Shown here piece by piece: positions 1 to 8,920 of a stretch of DNA of 21,301 nucleotides. This DNA comes from Priapulus caudatus (lineage: Eukaryota > Priapulida > Priapulimorpha > Priapulimorphida > Priapulidae). The stretch is taken from assembly GCF_000485595.1 (NCBI RefSeq), contig NW_014578189.1, positions 24,607-45,907 of the forward strand. Direction: 5' to 3'. The notes below the pieces were generated by a model. The model was not told where the DNA came from. It ran no database searches and worked only from the letters and a program-made list of their open reading frames with translations. The position numbers and the translations under genes were made by a program. The stretch's first letter is position 1. Each line of letters starts with the position of its first letter.

Positions 1-44
<44 letters not shown>
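1..44. repeat. (AT)n microsatellite
   Basis: An almost pure AT dinucleotide run starts the window and probably continues beyond it. From 45 to about 432 I see no gene, RNA or repeat structure. Confidence 0.95.
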
Positions 45-46
<2 letters not shown>

Positions 47-432
47 ATTATGACCATTAATGACATTAAAGTTAGGAACACTCCTAATTGAGTGTCACCC
101 GTGTTGGCGGTACACGTACAGTAGCGCTTAAATGTCGGCTATCTACTACTATATTCTAGTTCAAACTCGGTGTTTTCGCTCATTTAAGTAAATACACAAT
201 GTTAGGGCACAAGTTTAGGGTATAATACATACAAATGAAATGATTTTACACAATCTTTTCGTTGCTTGCTCTGACGTCTGCTGCGCTGAAGCGTATGCCG
301 GTATGGTTATCACCGTGAATAATTCTACTTCTGCGAGTGGTGTCATGGCGTCACGACAACTTCCGGTGGCTTCGCCTAGTGACCGCTATGAGCTATCCAG
401 TTAGTATATAGTCAGTGGTATCATAGATATAA

Positions 433-948
433 GGCTCGTTCACACGGACGTTTTTAGCCCGAGCCTAATTGAGCCCGCGCCAAATTTGGCTCGAGCCGAG
501 CGTTCACACCATCGGACGGTTTTTCGGGCCGTGCCAATTTGGCACGAGCCAATTTGGTCCCATCGAAAACGTCGGACCAGCCCCGATCCAAATTTTAGCA
601 CCAGCTAAATCGGTAGAGCGGTAGATGCCGCGAGTGTCGTACGTGTACTTCGACAAAACAAAGTCCAAAACAGTATAAAGATTCGAAAAATTTGATCAGG
701 ATGCACGTTTTCAAGATTGATAATTGAACTCGGAACGGAAGTAAACACTTTGAATCATATACAATGCCATCTCGCTACATACTGCCAAAGTATCTGTGAG
801 ATATTTGTGCAATAAAATTTATTTGAATTTGAATTTGAATTCGACAGACAGTATTGACTTGCGTACGTGTGAACGCTCCGACTCAAACCGGCCCGAGCCA
901 AATTTGGCCCATTTGGCTCGAGCCAAACCATGACCGTGTGAACGCGGT
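433..948. mobile_element. MITE with GTTCACACGG inverted ends (PIF/Harbinger-like guess)
   Basis: The 11-mer CGTTCACACGG at 437-447 has its exact reverse complement at 935-945. A second, inner pair of the same motif (about 499-509 and 866-876) and palindromic GGCTCGAGCC blocks lie in both ends, giving terminal inverted repeats of roughly 75 bp with imperfect identity. TAA is present directly outside both ends (430-432 and 949-951), which fits the 3-bp target duplication of PIF/Harbinger elements. The outermost two or three bases do not pair well. There is no transposase frame, so the element would be non-autonomous. The superfamily assignment is inferred from the TAA duplication only. Confidence 0.6.
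811..841 (+). repeat. AATAAA followed by (TTTGAA)n tail
   Basis: AATAAA at 811-816 is followed by about three copies of TTTGAA. A polyadenylation-like hexamer running straight into a short tandem tail is typical of the 3' end of many non-LTR retroposons. It lies inside the MITE at 433-948 and may mark a short retroposed insert of unknown 5' limit (perhaps from about 610). No coding remnant was recognised. Confidence 0.35.
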
Positions 949-951
949 AAT

Positions 952-1785
952 AGAAGAAGAACCTCTTCTTCTATATCTATGGTGGTATAGTAGAGATCGT
1001 TTGTTATATCGTTGTTGTTTAACATTTATCATTGTTAGAGAGTTGTTATATGATATCTATGGTAGAGATCTATGGCAAGCCATTACCTTCAAAAATCATT
1101 TCTAAAGAATTTAAACCTAGAATCTCAAATCAGTTTACAATGCAAATTAAAACAATTTACAAAAGTAACAATTTATTTATAGAAACATAAGTTATAGTTG
1201 AAATTTATTAACAATAATAACATGTTTACGAATCAATTTACAAGATTCTAAATTAATTTACGAAAATACAAATCATGTTATATTTCTACAATATTACAAA
1301 TTACAAAGTTACAATTAACACATATCACACATACCTGCAAACAGTTTTGCTTATTTCATAATCCATTAATATGTTTCGAGATCATATTACCTACTCTCAA
1401 ATGAATTTACAAAAGTCTGAGGTAATAATTTTGTTACTATATGTTACAAACTAAATTATAAGTATAGATAATCATCACCAAATTTAGCAATATCAATTGA
1501 TCACATAAGTGCTACTGATTATCGCAAATAAATAAAGAAGTATATGCGTCGATTGTAATATATATATAGCCCGGCTATATTTATTTGCGCTAGTAATTAA
1601 TTATTGCCAGGAAAAAATGTGTGTAGCGCTATCGTAATGGTTTAATGTGTTTTGACACCACATGATGGCGCTGCGCGGTGAGATGCGGTGATGGCCACGA
1701 CGAGAGCGCAGTAGCTTCGAGGCGCTCGCAGGGGAGTGGAGGCTGAGGTGCCGACGATACGACGCATAAGGTAGGAACACCTATC
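952..1785. other. AT-rich gene-free stretch
   Basis: There is no convincing coding frame. A small hairpin with arms AGAAGAAG and CTTCTTCT sits at 952-972. ATATCTATGGT is repeated near 973-1070. Between about 1130 and 1330 the motif AATTTACAA and close variants recur irregularly. 1560-1785 is more GC-rich and could be degraded 5' sequence of the retrotransposon that follows, but nothing specific supports that. Confidence 0.5.
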
Positions 1786-2492
1786 TTGTATTTCTCGTTG
1801 CCACTATCCACCGTGTTNGCGCTTAGCGGGCAGGATCAACACCTCCCAGGCGACGCTTCTCTGGTATCCGGTCTCTCATCTGGGTATTTGGAATTAATGT
1901 ACTCACCAGAAATCACGTCGAAACAAGTCATTAGTAAGCTCAAGAACTTATTCGCAAGATGGGGCATCCCCGAGGAAGTCGTCTCTGATAACGGGGCTCA
2001 GTTCCCATCGGCGGAGTTCCGGCTGTTCCTGAGTAAATACGATTTCATTCACACAACATCTAGCCCACACTTCCTACAGGCTAATGGTGAGGCTGAGCTG
2101 GGAGTGCAAATAGCGAAACAAATCTTTCGCCAAGAGGATGTGTTTGCTGCATTAATGAGCTATAGAGCTACACCGATTGCAGCCACGGGTGTAAGTCTTG
2201 CACAGCTGATGATGGGACGGCAGATACGTACCAAATTGCCAACCCGTACTGCAAATTTAAATCCTAAATGGCCAGATATTAAGATTGTCAAGATGACAGA
2301 TGACCGAGCTAAGACGAGCTACCGTCGGTTCTACAGACGTCATTCGTTGAAATCTCTTCCAGAGCTTGGACCTGGAGACATGGTACGGGTAAATTTGGAC
2401 AGGGAGAAGGGATGGAAAACACCGGGAGTGGTTGTGAGTCAAGCGACTACCCCACGATCATACATAGTGACTGCCGATAGTTTGGCAACAAT
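1786..2492 (+). pseudogene. Ty3/gypsy pol remnant: integrase core and C-terminal domain
   Basis: In retrotransposons of this family integrase inserts the element cDNA into host DNA. The frame reads through an integrase core. SGYLELMY is followed by WGIPEEVVSDNGAQF (second catalytic Asp, about residue 69) and SSPHFLQANGEAE (catalytic Glu), then an MMGRQIRTKLP segment and a GPGDMVRV C-terminal domain near residues 195-205. Upstream, the place where the first catalytic Asp is expected reads Gly (codon 1870-1872). An N base at 1818 falls in the frame. Reverse transcriptase, RNase H and protease are missing. The frame does not truly end at the stop at 2578-2580: it is cut at 2492 by a hAT insertion and resumes at 3318. 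Homology probably begins near 1858; the earlier residues are unrecognised. I judge it a dead copy. Confidence 0.9.
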
Positions 2493-3317
2493 CAGGGGCG
2501 GATTAAGGCTCACTGGTGCCCTAAGCACTGACCAATCTTGGTGCCCCCCTCTTTTCCACACTGACGCCAGTCCATTTTAGTTGTTGACCTGTCTACGCAG
2601 ATATACATGCAGGTTGCAGCAGTACAAAAATTTATGTAGGCATTTCAAGGAGGGTGGTGATAAACATGCGGGGGTATGGGGCGTCCTCCCAGAAATTTTT
2701 TAAAATGTAGATCGCAGGAGATGGTATTTGAGGCACTTTTGAGCGTACATGCATGTACACCTTCATTCTGACTACGAGTCAATCAATTTTTTTTTACACG
2801 TTTCAGTTGTGAGAAAGACCTCTCTGTTGTGCAGTTTATTAATGTTTTGGTATCAGTAATGTATCAGTGACCATTAATGTTAAAAATATTCTTAAGGCAA
2901 TTTCAAGCATTTGGAAAGGCACTCTCTAGTTTGTCTTCTGTAATTGTGTTGTAAAGTTCCATGTGAGTGAAAGATGTTTTCTTGGTTGCTTTTAAACTTA
3001 TGAAGAACATATGATGGAACTGCTGAAGCTCTGTAGACAAAGTGTTTGTCATGTCATCTGGATAACATCAATGAGTGTCTGACAAGTCTTTGAGTAACCT
3101 TTCACTTTCTGATAATTGGGAATTAGCACCTTGTGGGTGGCATTAGGGGCCCCTTGTATTGTATTGTATTGTTTGGGGCCCCTTGTGCGTACGCCTGGGA
3201 AGTACAAATCTTATTCGTTTTTTTTCTTTTCACCTTTTCCAACTTTGTGCGTGCCCCTTTGGCCCTGGTGCCCTAAGCACTGTGCTTAGTCTGCTTAATG
3301 GATTAATCACGGCACTG
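2493..3317. mobile_element. Non-autonomous hAT element inserted in gypsy pol
   Basis: The 8-bp sequence GCAACAAT occurs immediately before (2485-2492) and immediately after (3318-3325), matching the 8-bp target duplication of hAT transposons. The ends are CAGGGGCGGATTAAGG and, reversed from the right, CAGTGCCGTGATTAATCC, which are related but imperfect terminal inverted repeats. The 18-mer from CTGGTGCC to GCACTG is repeated directly at 2513-2530 and 3265-3282. GGGGCCCCTTG occurs twice around a short (TATTG)n run at about 3149-3185. No transposase frame is present in 825 bp. The pol frame continues in the same phase on either side. Confidence 0.85.
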
Positions 3318-3535
3318 GCAACAATGCGCCGAAAGCGAAAACATCTGAAGGTCAGCCTTGGTGATGATGTGGCAGTTCCTGTGGAATCTCAGGATACACC
3401 AATGTTAGAGACAGTGCCATATTCTGGTGAACAAACGCACACGAGATGGATGTGGAATCACATTCACCCGGTCCACAGAGAAGCGGTCGGGTAGTGCGCA
3501 AGCCGTTGCGTTTTCCGAATGATATTGATAAATGA
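3318..3535 (+). pseudogene. Ty3/gypsy pol C-terminal tail, downstream of the hAT insert
   Basis: Directly after the second target duplication the frame resumes with a basic run (MRRKRKHLK), the usual ending of the integrase C-terminal domain in this family. An acidic, Pro/Thr-containing linker follows. Between 3431 and 3492 the frame slips by one base. In the shifted frame a typical polyprotein tail, RSGRVVRKPLRFPND, runs to a TGA at 3533-3535. In the original frame a stop falls at 3492-3494. The single-base slip is a second inactivating lesion besides the hAT insertion. Confidence 0.75.
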
Positions 3536-3723
3536 TTATTGGTAGCGAGTAGTGTGGTTAAAGTAACCAGTGCTTTGTGGAAATTTTAATGTGTTAAGGC
3601 ATAGTGAAGTATTGCGTGACCAGGGAGAAAGAAACGGTTGTAAGATTATATATTATTCGATTCTCAGATATGTTAAAAAAAATTCTACATTCAGTTAGTA
3701 GACAATCTCAAACAGGAGGTAGA

Positions 3724-3862
3724 TGTCACGATACTATTCGGTACTATATGAGTAATATAGTGTTAGAGCCAACCGGGAAGGTTCTTAGAATCAAAACTGA
3801 AACCGACTGGTGATTCATGATCTGTGTGCGTGTGTGTGTGTGTGTGTGTGCGTGCGTGCGTG

Positions 3863-3902
<40 letters not shown>

Positions 3903-4004
3903 AGCTGGTTGTGTTATTGTGCGGCTTGTTAAATAAATGTGTTCTGTTCAGTAAAAGTATAGTTCGTGGTATCCTGAACGCGACAGAAAGTAACAGACAC
4001 AACA
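3724..4004 (+). mobile_element. Candidate 3' LTR of the gypsy element
   Basis: Purine-rich AGGAGGTAGA at 3714-3723 resembles a polypurine tract and precedes TGTCACGATA. The segment ends ...ACACAACA, so it would have TG...CA termini. AATAAA at about 3932-3937 fits a polyadenylation signal. The length (281 bp) is normal for an LTR. A matching 5' LTR is not found in the window, so the call rests on signals only. TGG follows the proposed end directly, as a primer-binding site would. Confidence 0.4.
3822..3902 (+). repeat. (TG)n/(CGTG)n microsatellite
   Basis: TG dinucleotides with an interrupting CGTG block. It lies inside the proposed LTR. Reading frames across it on both strands are artefacts of the repeat. 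Confidence 0.95.
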
Positions 4005-4547
4005 TGGCTAAGTATCACGCTGGACACAGAGGACGTGCCGAACGCTAACGCGCGCAATCTTAGAACCGGCACATAACATCTGCTACTGCTAGTAAATAGA
4101 ACTCCGTACAAGGCTAAATGCACTATACTGACGCAGCGCAACAAGGCCGATGAAGGTGGATAAATTAAGGGACTGATCGAGGAAGCAAGGGCGAGAGAAA
4201 GTGGAGTACGTCGAGTAAGAATTAGGATCAGAGGCAGTATTATATCAGCAGTAGATGAGAATGGAGTTAGATTCGAGTGACGAAAAGTGTAAAAACAGGA
4301 AGTGGGAGCAGATCATCTCATCTATCATCTCAGTTGTTTGTTGCTCTCTTAGGCGGATATCCGGGATACCATCGGAACGCTATATTATAGATCCGTCATC
4401 ATTGCGCCATCCGTGCGTGGGAGGATGACGACAAAGGAAGAGATCAACGACTAATGAATTATACAGACAGAAAACGTCGGAGAAACTGTGAAGGAGGTGG
4501 ATATGGGACGGAAGAGCGGCAACATGATGTAGTGCAAGAGGATGGAG
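4005..4547. other. Gene-free stretch with decayed coding-like segment
   Basis: No intact gene is present. A 38-codon open segment at 4164-4277, rich in Arg, Glu and Ile, looks coding but has stops on both sides and I cannot assign it. The stretch could be host DNA or the leader and gag region of a tandem retrotransposon copy. Confidence 0.3.
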
Positions 4548-4845
4548 CAGTGGCATATCCAGCATAGGACGGAGCCGGCGTACGCCCCCCCCCCGTTTGC
4601 AAGCCCAGAAAAAAACTATGAAAAGTGTTTTAAATCCTAAATTATAGGGTTGAGTCTAGGGTTGAGATAATGTCATCAAACATCAGGCCCACAATATGCC
4701 TCAGATTGCAGGGAAATGGCTTAAATATATCAAAATTTCCTGGGAGAGCATTTCCCCATGCAGACACCCTAGCGCTGGCGTGCCCTTGGCACGCGGGGCC
4801 CGGGGGGCACTCCCATTGTTAAAGGTACTGGGTACGTGCCGCTGG

Positions 4846-4915
4846 ACAGGGTATATTTTCCGAGCATCATTATTTGCACAGGGTATATTTCCCGAACATT
4901 ATTATTGGCACAGGG
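4846..4915 (+). repeat. 32-bp tandem repeat beginning ACAGGGTATATTT
   Basis: Two diverged 32-bp units (4846-4877 and 4878-4909) and the start of a third (ACAGGGTTA at 4910). Related ACAGGGTGTATTTT occurs again near 5184. Confidence 0.7.
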
Positions 4916-4942
4916 TTATCTAGATACACACCCATCAAGCTA

Positions 4943-5111
4943 ATATTGGACCAATATTGGCAAAACAATATTGGGCCAATATCACCAGGCCAATATTGGA
5001 CCAATATAGTCAGATATTGGTTCAATATATAGCAGTTATTGGTCCAATATTGGCCCAATATTGGCGAAACAATATTGGGCCAATATCACCAGGCCGATAT
5101 TGGACCAATAT
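4943..5111. repeat. Palindromic CCAATATTGG lattice, duplicated at about 104-bp spacing
   Basis: CCAATATTGG and near variants such as AATATTGGGCCAATAT recur many times. The whole block repeats: CCAATATTGGCAAAAC at 4951 corresponds to CCAATATTGGCGAAAC at 5055. Both copies continue through ATCACCAGGCC to GGACCAATAT. Each decamer is self-complementary, so either strand can form small hairpins. It contains no gene. Confidence 0.9.
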
Positions 5112-5345
5112 CTGCCTATATTGACAGTACAGGACATGTGAAATATTGCAACTGGGTATACTTTTTATTGCAGTATATTGGGACAGGGTGTATTTTAGGG
5201 CGCAAAGCGGTTTGCGACAGGGTCAGGTTTTTAAGGTCCCGAAGGCACCCCCTTACCCAGTTCCGAAGCGAGTGCCCCCCCCTTGGACGCGGGGTTGCCA
5301 TCGGCAGCCCAGGTACATTTCTATGGGGCGTCAAGTGTAGCATGA

Positions 5346-5600
5346 CTGATTATGTTACGAAATCAATGATTTTGTAACAAAATCAGTCCAAGTTTTTGAT
5401 TTTGTAACGAAATCAAGTTTACAAAGTGATTTCGTTACGAAATCAGCTACTGCGAGTGATTTCGTTACGAAATCAGCTACTGCGAGTGATTTCGTTACGA
5501 AATCAGCTACTGCGAGTGATTTCGTTACGAAATCAGCTACTACGAGTGATTTCGTTACAAAATCAGCTACTGCAAGTGATTTCGTTACAAAATCAGCCAC
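5346..5600 (+). repeat. Left arm array: nine TGATTTCGTTACGAAATCA palindromes
   Basis: Each palindrome has 9-bp complementary arms around one central base. The last six lie in regular 30-bp units (from 5427, spacer GCTACTGCGAG), the first three in less regular spacing with T/C changes. The 30-bp units are almost identical, so they were recently amplified or homogenised. Long open frames through this array are repeat artefacts. Confidence 0.95.
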
Positions 5601-5624
5601 TATGGGGCGCCAAGTGTAGCATGG

Positions 5625-6504
5625 AGGTACGTGCGTGTACCCGTATGCACGTGCGTGTACCCGCGTGTACGTGTGTGTACCCGCGTGTATCTGCGTGTAC
5701 CTGCGTGTACCTGCGTGTATCTCCGTGTACCCGCGTGTACGTGCGTGTATCTGCGTGTACCTGCGTGTACCTGCGTGTATCTGCGTGTACCCGCGTGTAC
5801 GTGCGTGTACCTGCGTGTATCTCCGTGACGTGTCCGGAGCGGAGACGGAGCGGACGGAGCGTACACTCCGTCCGCGTGTACGTGCGTGTACCCGCGTGCA
5901 CGTGCGTGTATCTCCGTGTACCCGCGTGTATCTGCGTGTACGTGCGTGTATCTCCGTGACGTGTCCGGAGCGGAGACGGAGCGGACGGAGCGTACACTCC
6001 GTCCGCGTGTACGTGTGGCGTGTACCGGCGTGTACGTGCGTGTATGCTTCCGTGTACCGACGTGTATCTGCGTATACGTGCGTGTATCTCGTGTACCGCG
6101 TGTACGTGCGTGTACCCGCGTGCATGTGCGTGCACGTGCGTGTACCCGCGTGTACGTGCGTGTATCTGCGTGTACTGCGTGTACCCGCGTGTACGTGCGT
6201 GTACCGCGCGTGCACAGTGCGTGTACCTGCGTGTACGTGCGTGTATCTCGGTGCTACCGCGGTTGTACGTGCGTGTATCTGCGTGTACGTACACGCTAGT
6301 ACACGGACGTACACGCAGATACACGCACGTACACGCACGTACACGCGGGTACACGTACGTGCACGCGGGTACACGCAGATAAACGCACGTACACGCGGGT
6401 ACACGCAGATACACGCACGTACACGCCGATACACGCACGTACACGCGGGTACAGGCACGTACACGCGGGTACACGCACGTGCACGCGGGTACACGCACGT
6501 ACCT
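5625..6504. repeat. GTGTAC/GTGTAT minisatellite that switches strand near 6288
   Basis: From 5625 to about 6288 the plus strand is an array of hexamer-like GCGTGT(A/G)(C/T)C units grouped into 12- to 24-bp higher-order units. From 6289 to 6504 the plus strand carries the complementary ACACGC form. The switch is at GCGTGTACGTACACGC (6281-6296), a perfect 16-bp palindrome. The left half is about three times longer than the right. The predicted Val/Tyr/Arg/Cys-rich proteins in several frames have no support. Confidence 0.95.
5821..6006 (+). repeat. Two copies of a hairpin-containing cassette in the minisatellite
   Basis: A non-minisatellite block starting CTCCGTGACGTGTCCGGAG occurs at 5821 and again at 5952, 131 bp apart and nearly identical. 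Each contains a perfect 10-bp stem, GCGGACGGAG with CTCCGTCCGC, around a 6-base loop (5850-5875 and 5981-6006). Confidence 0.9.
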
Positions 6505-6529
6505 CATGTTACACTTGGCGCCCCATAGT

Positions 6530-6781
6530 AGCTGATTTTGCAACGAAATCACTTGCAGTAGCTGATTTTGTGACGAAATCACTCGCAGTAGCTGATTTCG
6601 TAACGAAATCACTCGCAGTAGTTGATTTCGTAACAAAATCACTCGCAGTAGTTGATTTCGTAACGGAATCATTTTGTAAACTTGATTTCGTTACAAAATC
6701 AAAAACTTGAACTGATTTTGTTACAAAATCAAAAACTTGGACTGATTTTGTTACAAAATCATTGATTTCGTAACATAATCA
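6530..6781 (-). repeat. Right arm array: nine palindromes, inverse of the left arm
   Basis: Nine variants of TGATTTCGTAACGAAATCA are spaced about 25-31 bp apart, in inverted order relative to 5346-5600. They are more diverged from each other than the left copies. Confidence 0.9.
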
Positions 6782-6848
6782 GTCATGCTACACTAGGCGC
6801 CCCATACATTTCGCACCCCCTGTTCATCCATTTCTGGATACGCCACTG

Positions 6849-8220
6849 ATGGAGGGTGGATCATTTTATCAACATATTAATTTTGTTGTATTAATATAGG
6901 TTCAAAAAACATTCGTTGAAGTAAGCCTATACTGTAGCATGTTTTTATTTTACCCACGTTGGTGTTTTTTTAATTTCATATAATTATAGTTCGCGTCTTT
7001 ACCTGTGGGATTGCAGCAAAAGCTGTGTTTTCATAGCATGCCCACTTCGGGTAATATTATTTGTAACGATATACATTCCCCTTTTCAAGCATACCAATTC
7101 AAACAAGAAACACAGCATTGTACGGTGATGACTGACCCTCTCCAGTGTATAAACTCAACCGCACGCCATCTATTGAAGCGAGGTTGGTAAACTGACGACA
7201 AGACGGATAGTTATATACTGCATAAATAATAGATGATAGTTAAATACCACATTGATTCATTTATGCATTCATTCATTCATTCATCTCACTGAACTCTGTT
7301 TAACCTCCCCCCCCCCAGGTACGCTGCAGTCACATACATGCGGCGTGTTGGTGACGTGCGTCGTCAATGATAGACGACCGCCGACGCTAGCCTCGCGTCG
7401 CTAAGATTTCTCGGCACAGTCGCCGACTGTCGTCAACAGTAGCCGTCCGTGTTCGCGCTGGTGACGAGCTAAGTTGAGCTGAACCCGTTCTGTGCGCGTG
7501 TACACGTCATTCTGTCTGCGTATTCGCAAGGGTCGGTAAATGTACATACAGATGCATAATGGTATACTCCCCACTATGGCAAAGTCTAGCAGGGCTCATG
7601 GCATATTGCATGTGGGCATGGGTATTTGACATTTATTGCTCCTTATTTGAAAATTTGTCATGAGAAGGATGTTTATCATGTTACAGCGGGAAAGGTGACA
7701 ATTAAAAGGTGCGCCAAACACGCCATCACACTATATATATATATAATTTTTGGCATTTCATACCGTTACTTCATGCCGTGTGCGTTTTGTTGCATTCTTA
7801 CATTGCATCGTCATTTGTTGCGTGTGTGTTGCGTCGTGATGCATCGAGTCGTGTTGTTGCATTGTGTGTGAAGTTACCTTGCCTTTCATAGCGTTAGATA
7901 ACGTCCAAAGAATAAATATAACATCGCATACCAGTTGTAATAATTAAGTAGCAGACTATAGATTCAGCATAGGAGAAACTTCCGCGCTGGGCACTTAGTC
8001 GGCTATGCATAAATAAGACAGTAGAAACGAAGCTAAGTATAACTATAAACACTGCACTGTTTGCTTCCCTGCGTCGTGCAATTCTGTGAAACGGGGTGCG
8101 GTCATACAATTGTGTTCACACACGTCACAATTAAAATGGTTATACAACTTGACACAATAGATAAATTAGTTTAAAATCAATCACGATTAACGGATTATTG
8201 CATGCGTACATTATTCATAA
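6849..8220. other. Gene-free stretch with short repeats
   Basis: No coding frame is convincing. An (ATTC)n run lies at about 7264-7283, a poly-C run ending CCCAGGT at about 7308-7320, and a short (TA)n near 7731-7744. The rest is unremarkable. Confidence 0.6.
7319..7536 (+). other. GC- and CpG-rich island, possible non-coding exon
   Basis: A pyrimidine run ending in CAG at 7318 resembles a 3' splice site, and GGTCG|GTAAATG near 7536 resembles a donor. All three frames between them contain stops, so any exon would be untranslated. The CpG density stands out from the AT-rich surroundings and could mark a promoter. This is inference only. Confidence 0.2.
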
Positions 8221-8225
8221 TGATT

Positions 8226-8312
8226 ATTTTGTTGTTATTATTATTATTATTATTAATTATTATTATATTATTTATATTAATATTATTGTTATTATCTATA
8301 TTAATAGTATTG

Positions 8313-8358
<46 letters not shown>

Positions 8359-8362
8359 CTTT
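8226..8362 (+). repeat. (TTA)n trinucleotide microsatellite
   Basis: TTA repeats with interruptions in two main blocks. Poly-Leu/Ile and poly-Asn frames across it are artefacts. From 8363 to 8920 I see no gene. Confidence 0.95.
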
Positions 8363-8920
8363 CATTAATAGTACAACATTTGGTCGAAACAATTGGGGTT
8401 TGACGATAAACAAACTATAACTTCGCGACCTCTGCCCTTTTGTGTGCACCATTAATGCCTAATGATCTATATTTACGTCTGGTCAGGCTCAAAACTATTT
8501 ATATACGTCAAAAATTAATATACGTAGACAATTAGATAGCAGCAGACCAACCTACAATCATATGTGACTTGACTTTCTTGCTAAAGTTGTATTCGGCAAA
8601 ACTTTCGCCTTGGCAAATGTTCTTTAGGAATTTTAATCGTAAAAAAGCAAGCGTGAAGCCTTTATGTGCACTTATATGCCATGTAAAATATAGCGTATAG
8701 GTGTGTACGCCTTTCATTCCGCGGCTGAATCATCATCCGCTCTTTCTGTCGATTTCTTTATCTGCCAGCGACTACCCTTGCCAAGTGTGCAGAAATAATA
8801 AAATTATTTTTTGGAAAAGAAATATTTCCAAATGGGCCCTCAAACGACTGTGATGCTGCGTCAAGTCGGTGGAACTGCTGAATGGTTGGAAAGATGCCGA
8901 AATGCTTGGGAGGTAAGACG

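Larger units (their letters stand above)
5322..6806. mobile_element. Foldback-like element with long structured inverted arms
   Basis: The outer boxes TATGGGGCGTCAAGTGTAGC (5322-5341) and its near reverse complement (ending 6806) bound an inverted repeat with arms of about 300 bp. Inward on each side come nine copies of an 18-20-bp palindrome, then a second copy of the box (5601-5624 and 6505-6527), then a minisatellite. TACATTTC occurs at 5314-5321 and 6805-6812, which suggests a target duplication of 6 to 8 bp; the last bases overlap the end, so the exact size is ambiguous. There is no transposase frame. Drosophila FB elements also have long inverted ends made of tandem repeats, but no sequence kinship is claimed. 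Confidence 0.85.
4548..6848. mobile_element. Composite DNA element with CAGTGGCRTATCCAG termini
   Basis: The left end at 4548-4562 reads CAGTGGCATATCCAG. The right end, reverse complemented from 6848, reads CAGTGGCGTATCCAG, so 14 of 15 bases match. ATGGAG flanks both outer ends (4542-4547 and 6849-6854). CAGTGGC ends are common in hAT-type elements, but those make 8-bp duplications and only 6 bp match here, so the superfamily is open. There is no transposase. The interior contains a poly-C run near 4585, a 32-bp repeat, a palindromic lattice and, near its right end, the foldback element at 5322-6806. Only about 42 bp of the outer element lies to the right of that insertion. Confidence 0.7.

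Noticed and set aside
2493-2580. Integrase frame continuing to the stop at 2578-2580
   Set aside because: This part is encoded by the hAT element end. The true pol continuation starts after the second target duplication.
5427-5600. Regular 30-bp repeats as a CRISPR array
   Set aside because: The units are contiguous without variable spacers, lie in eukaryotic DNA, and are explained by the foldback arm.
5355-6672. Long open frames (up to 379 codons) on both strands through the foldback element
   Set aside because: They consist of Val/Tyr/Arg/Cys or His/Thr repeats dictated by the minisatellite and palindrome arrays, are open in several frames at once, and have no domain.
8195-8452. Asn-rich and Leu/Ile-rich frames
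   Set aside because: They are produced by the (TTA)n microsatellite.
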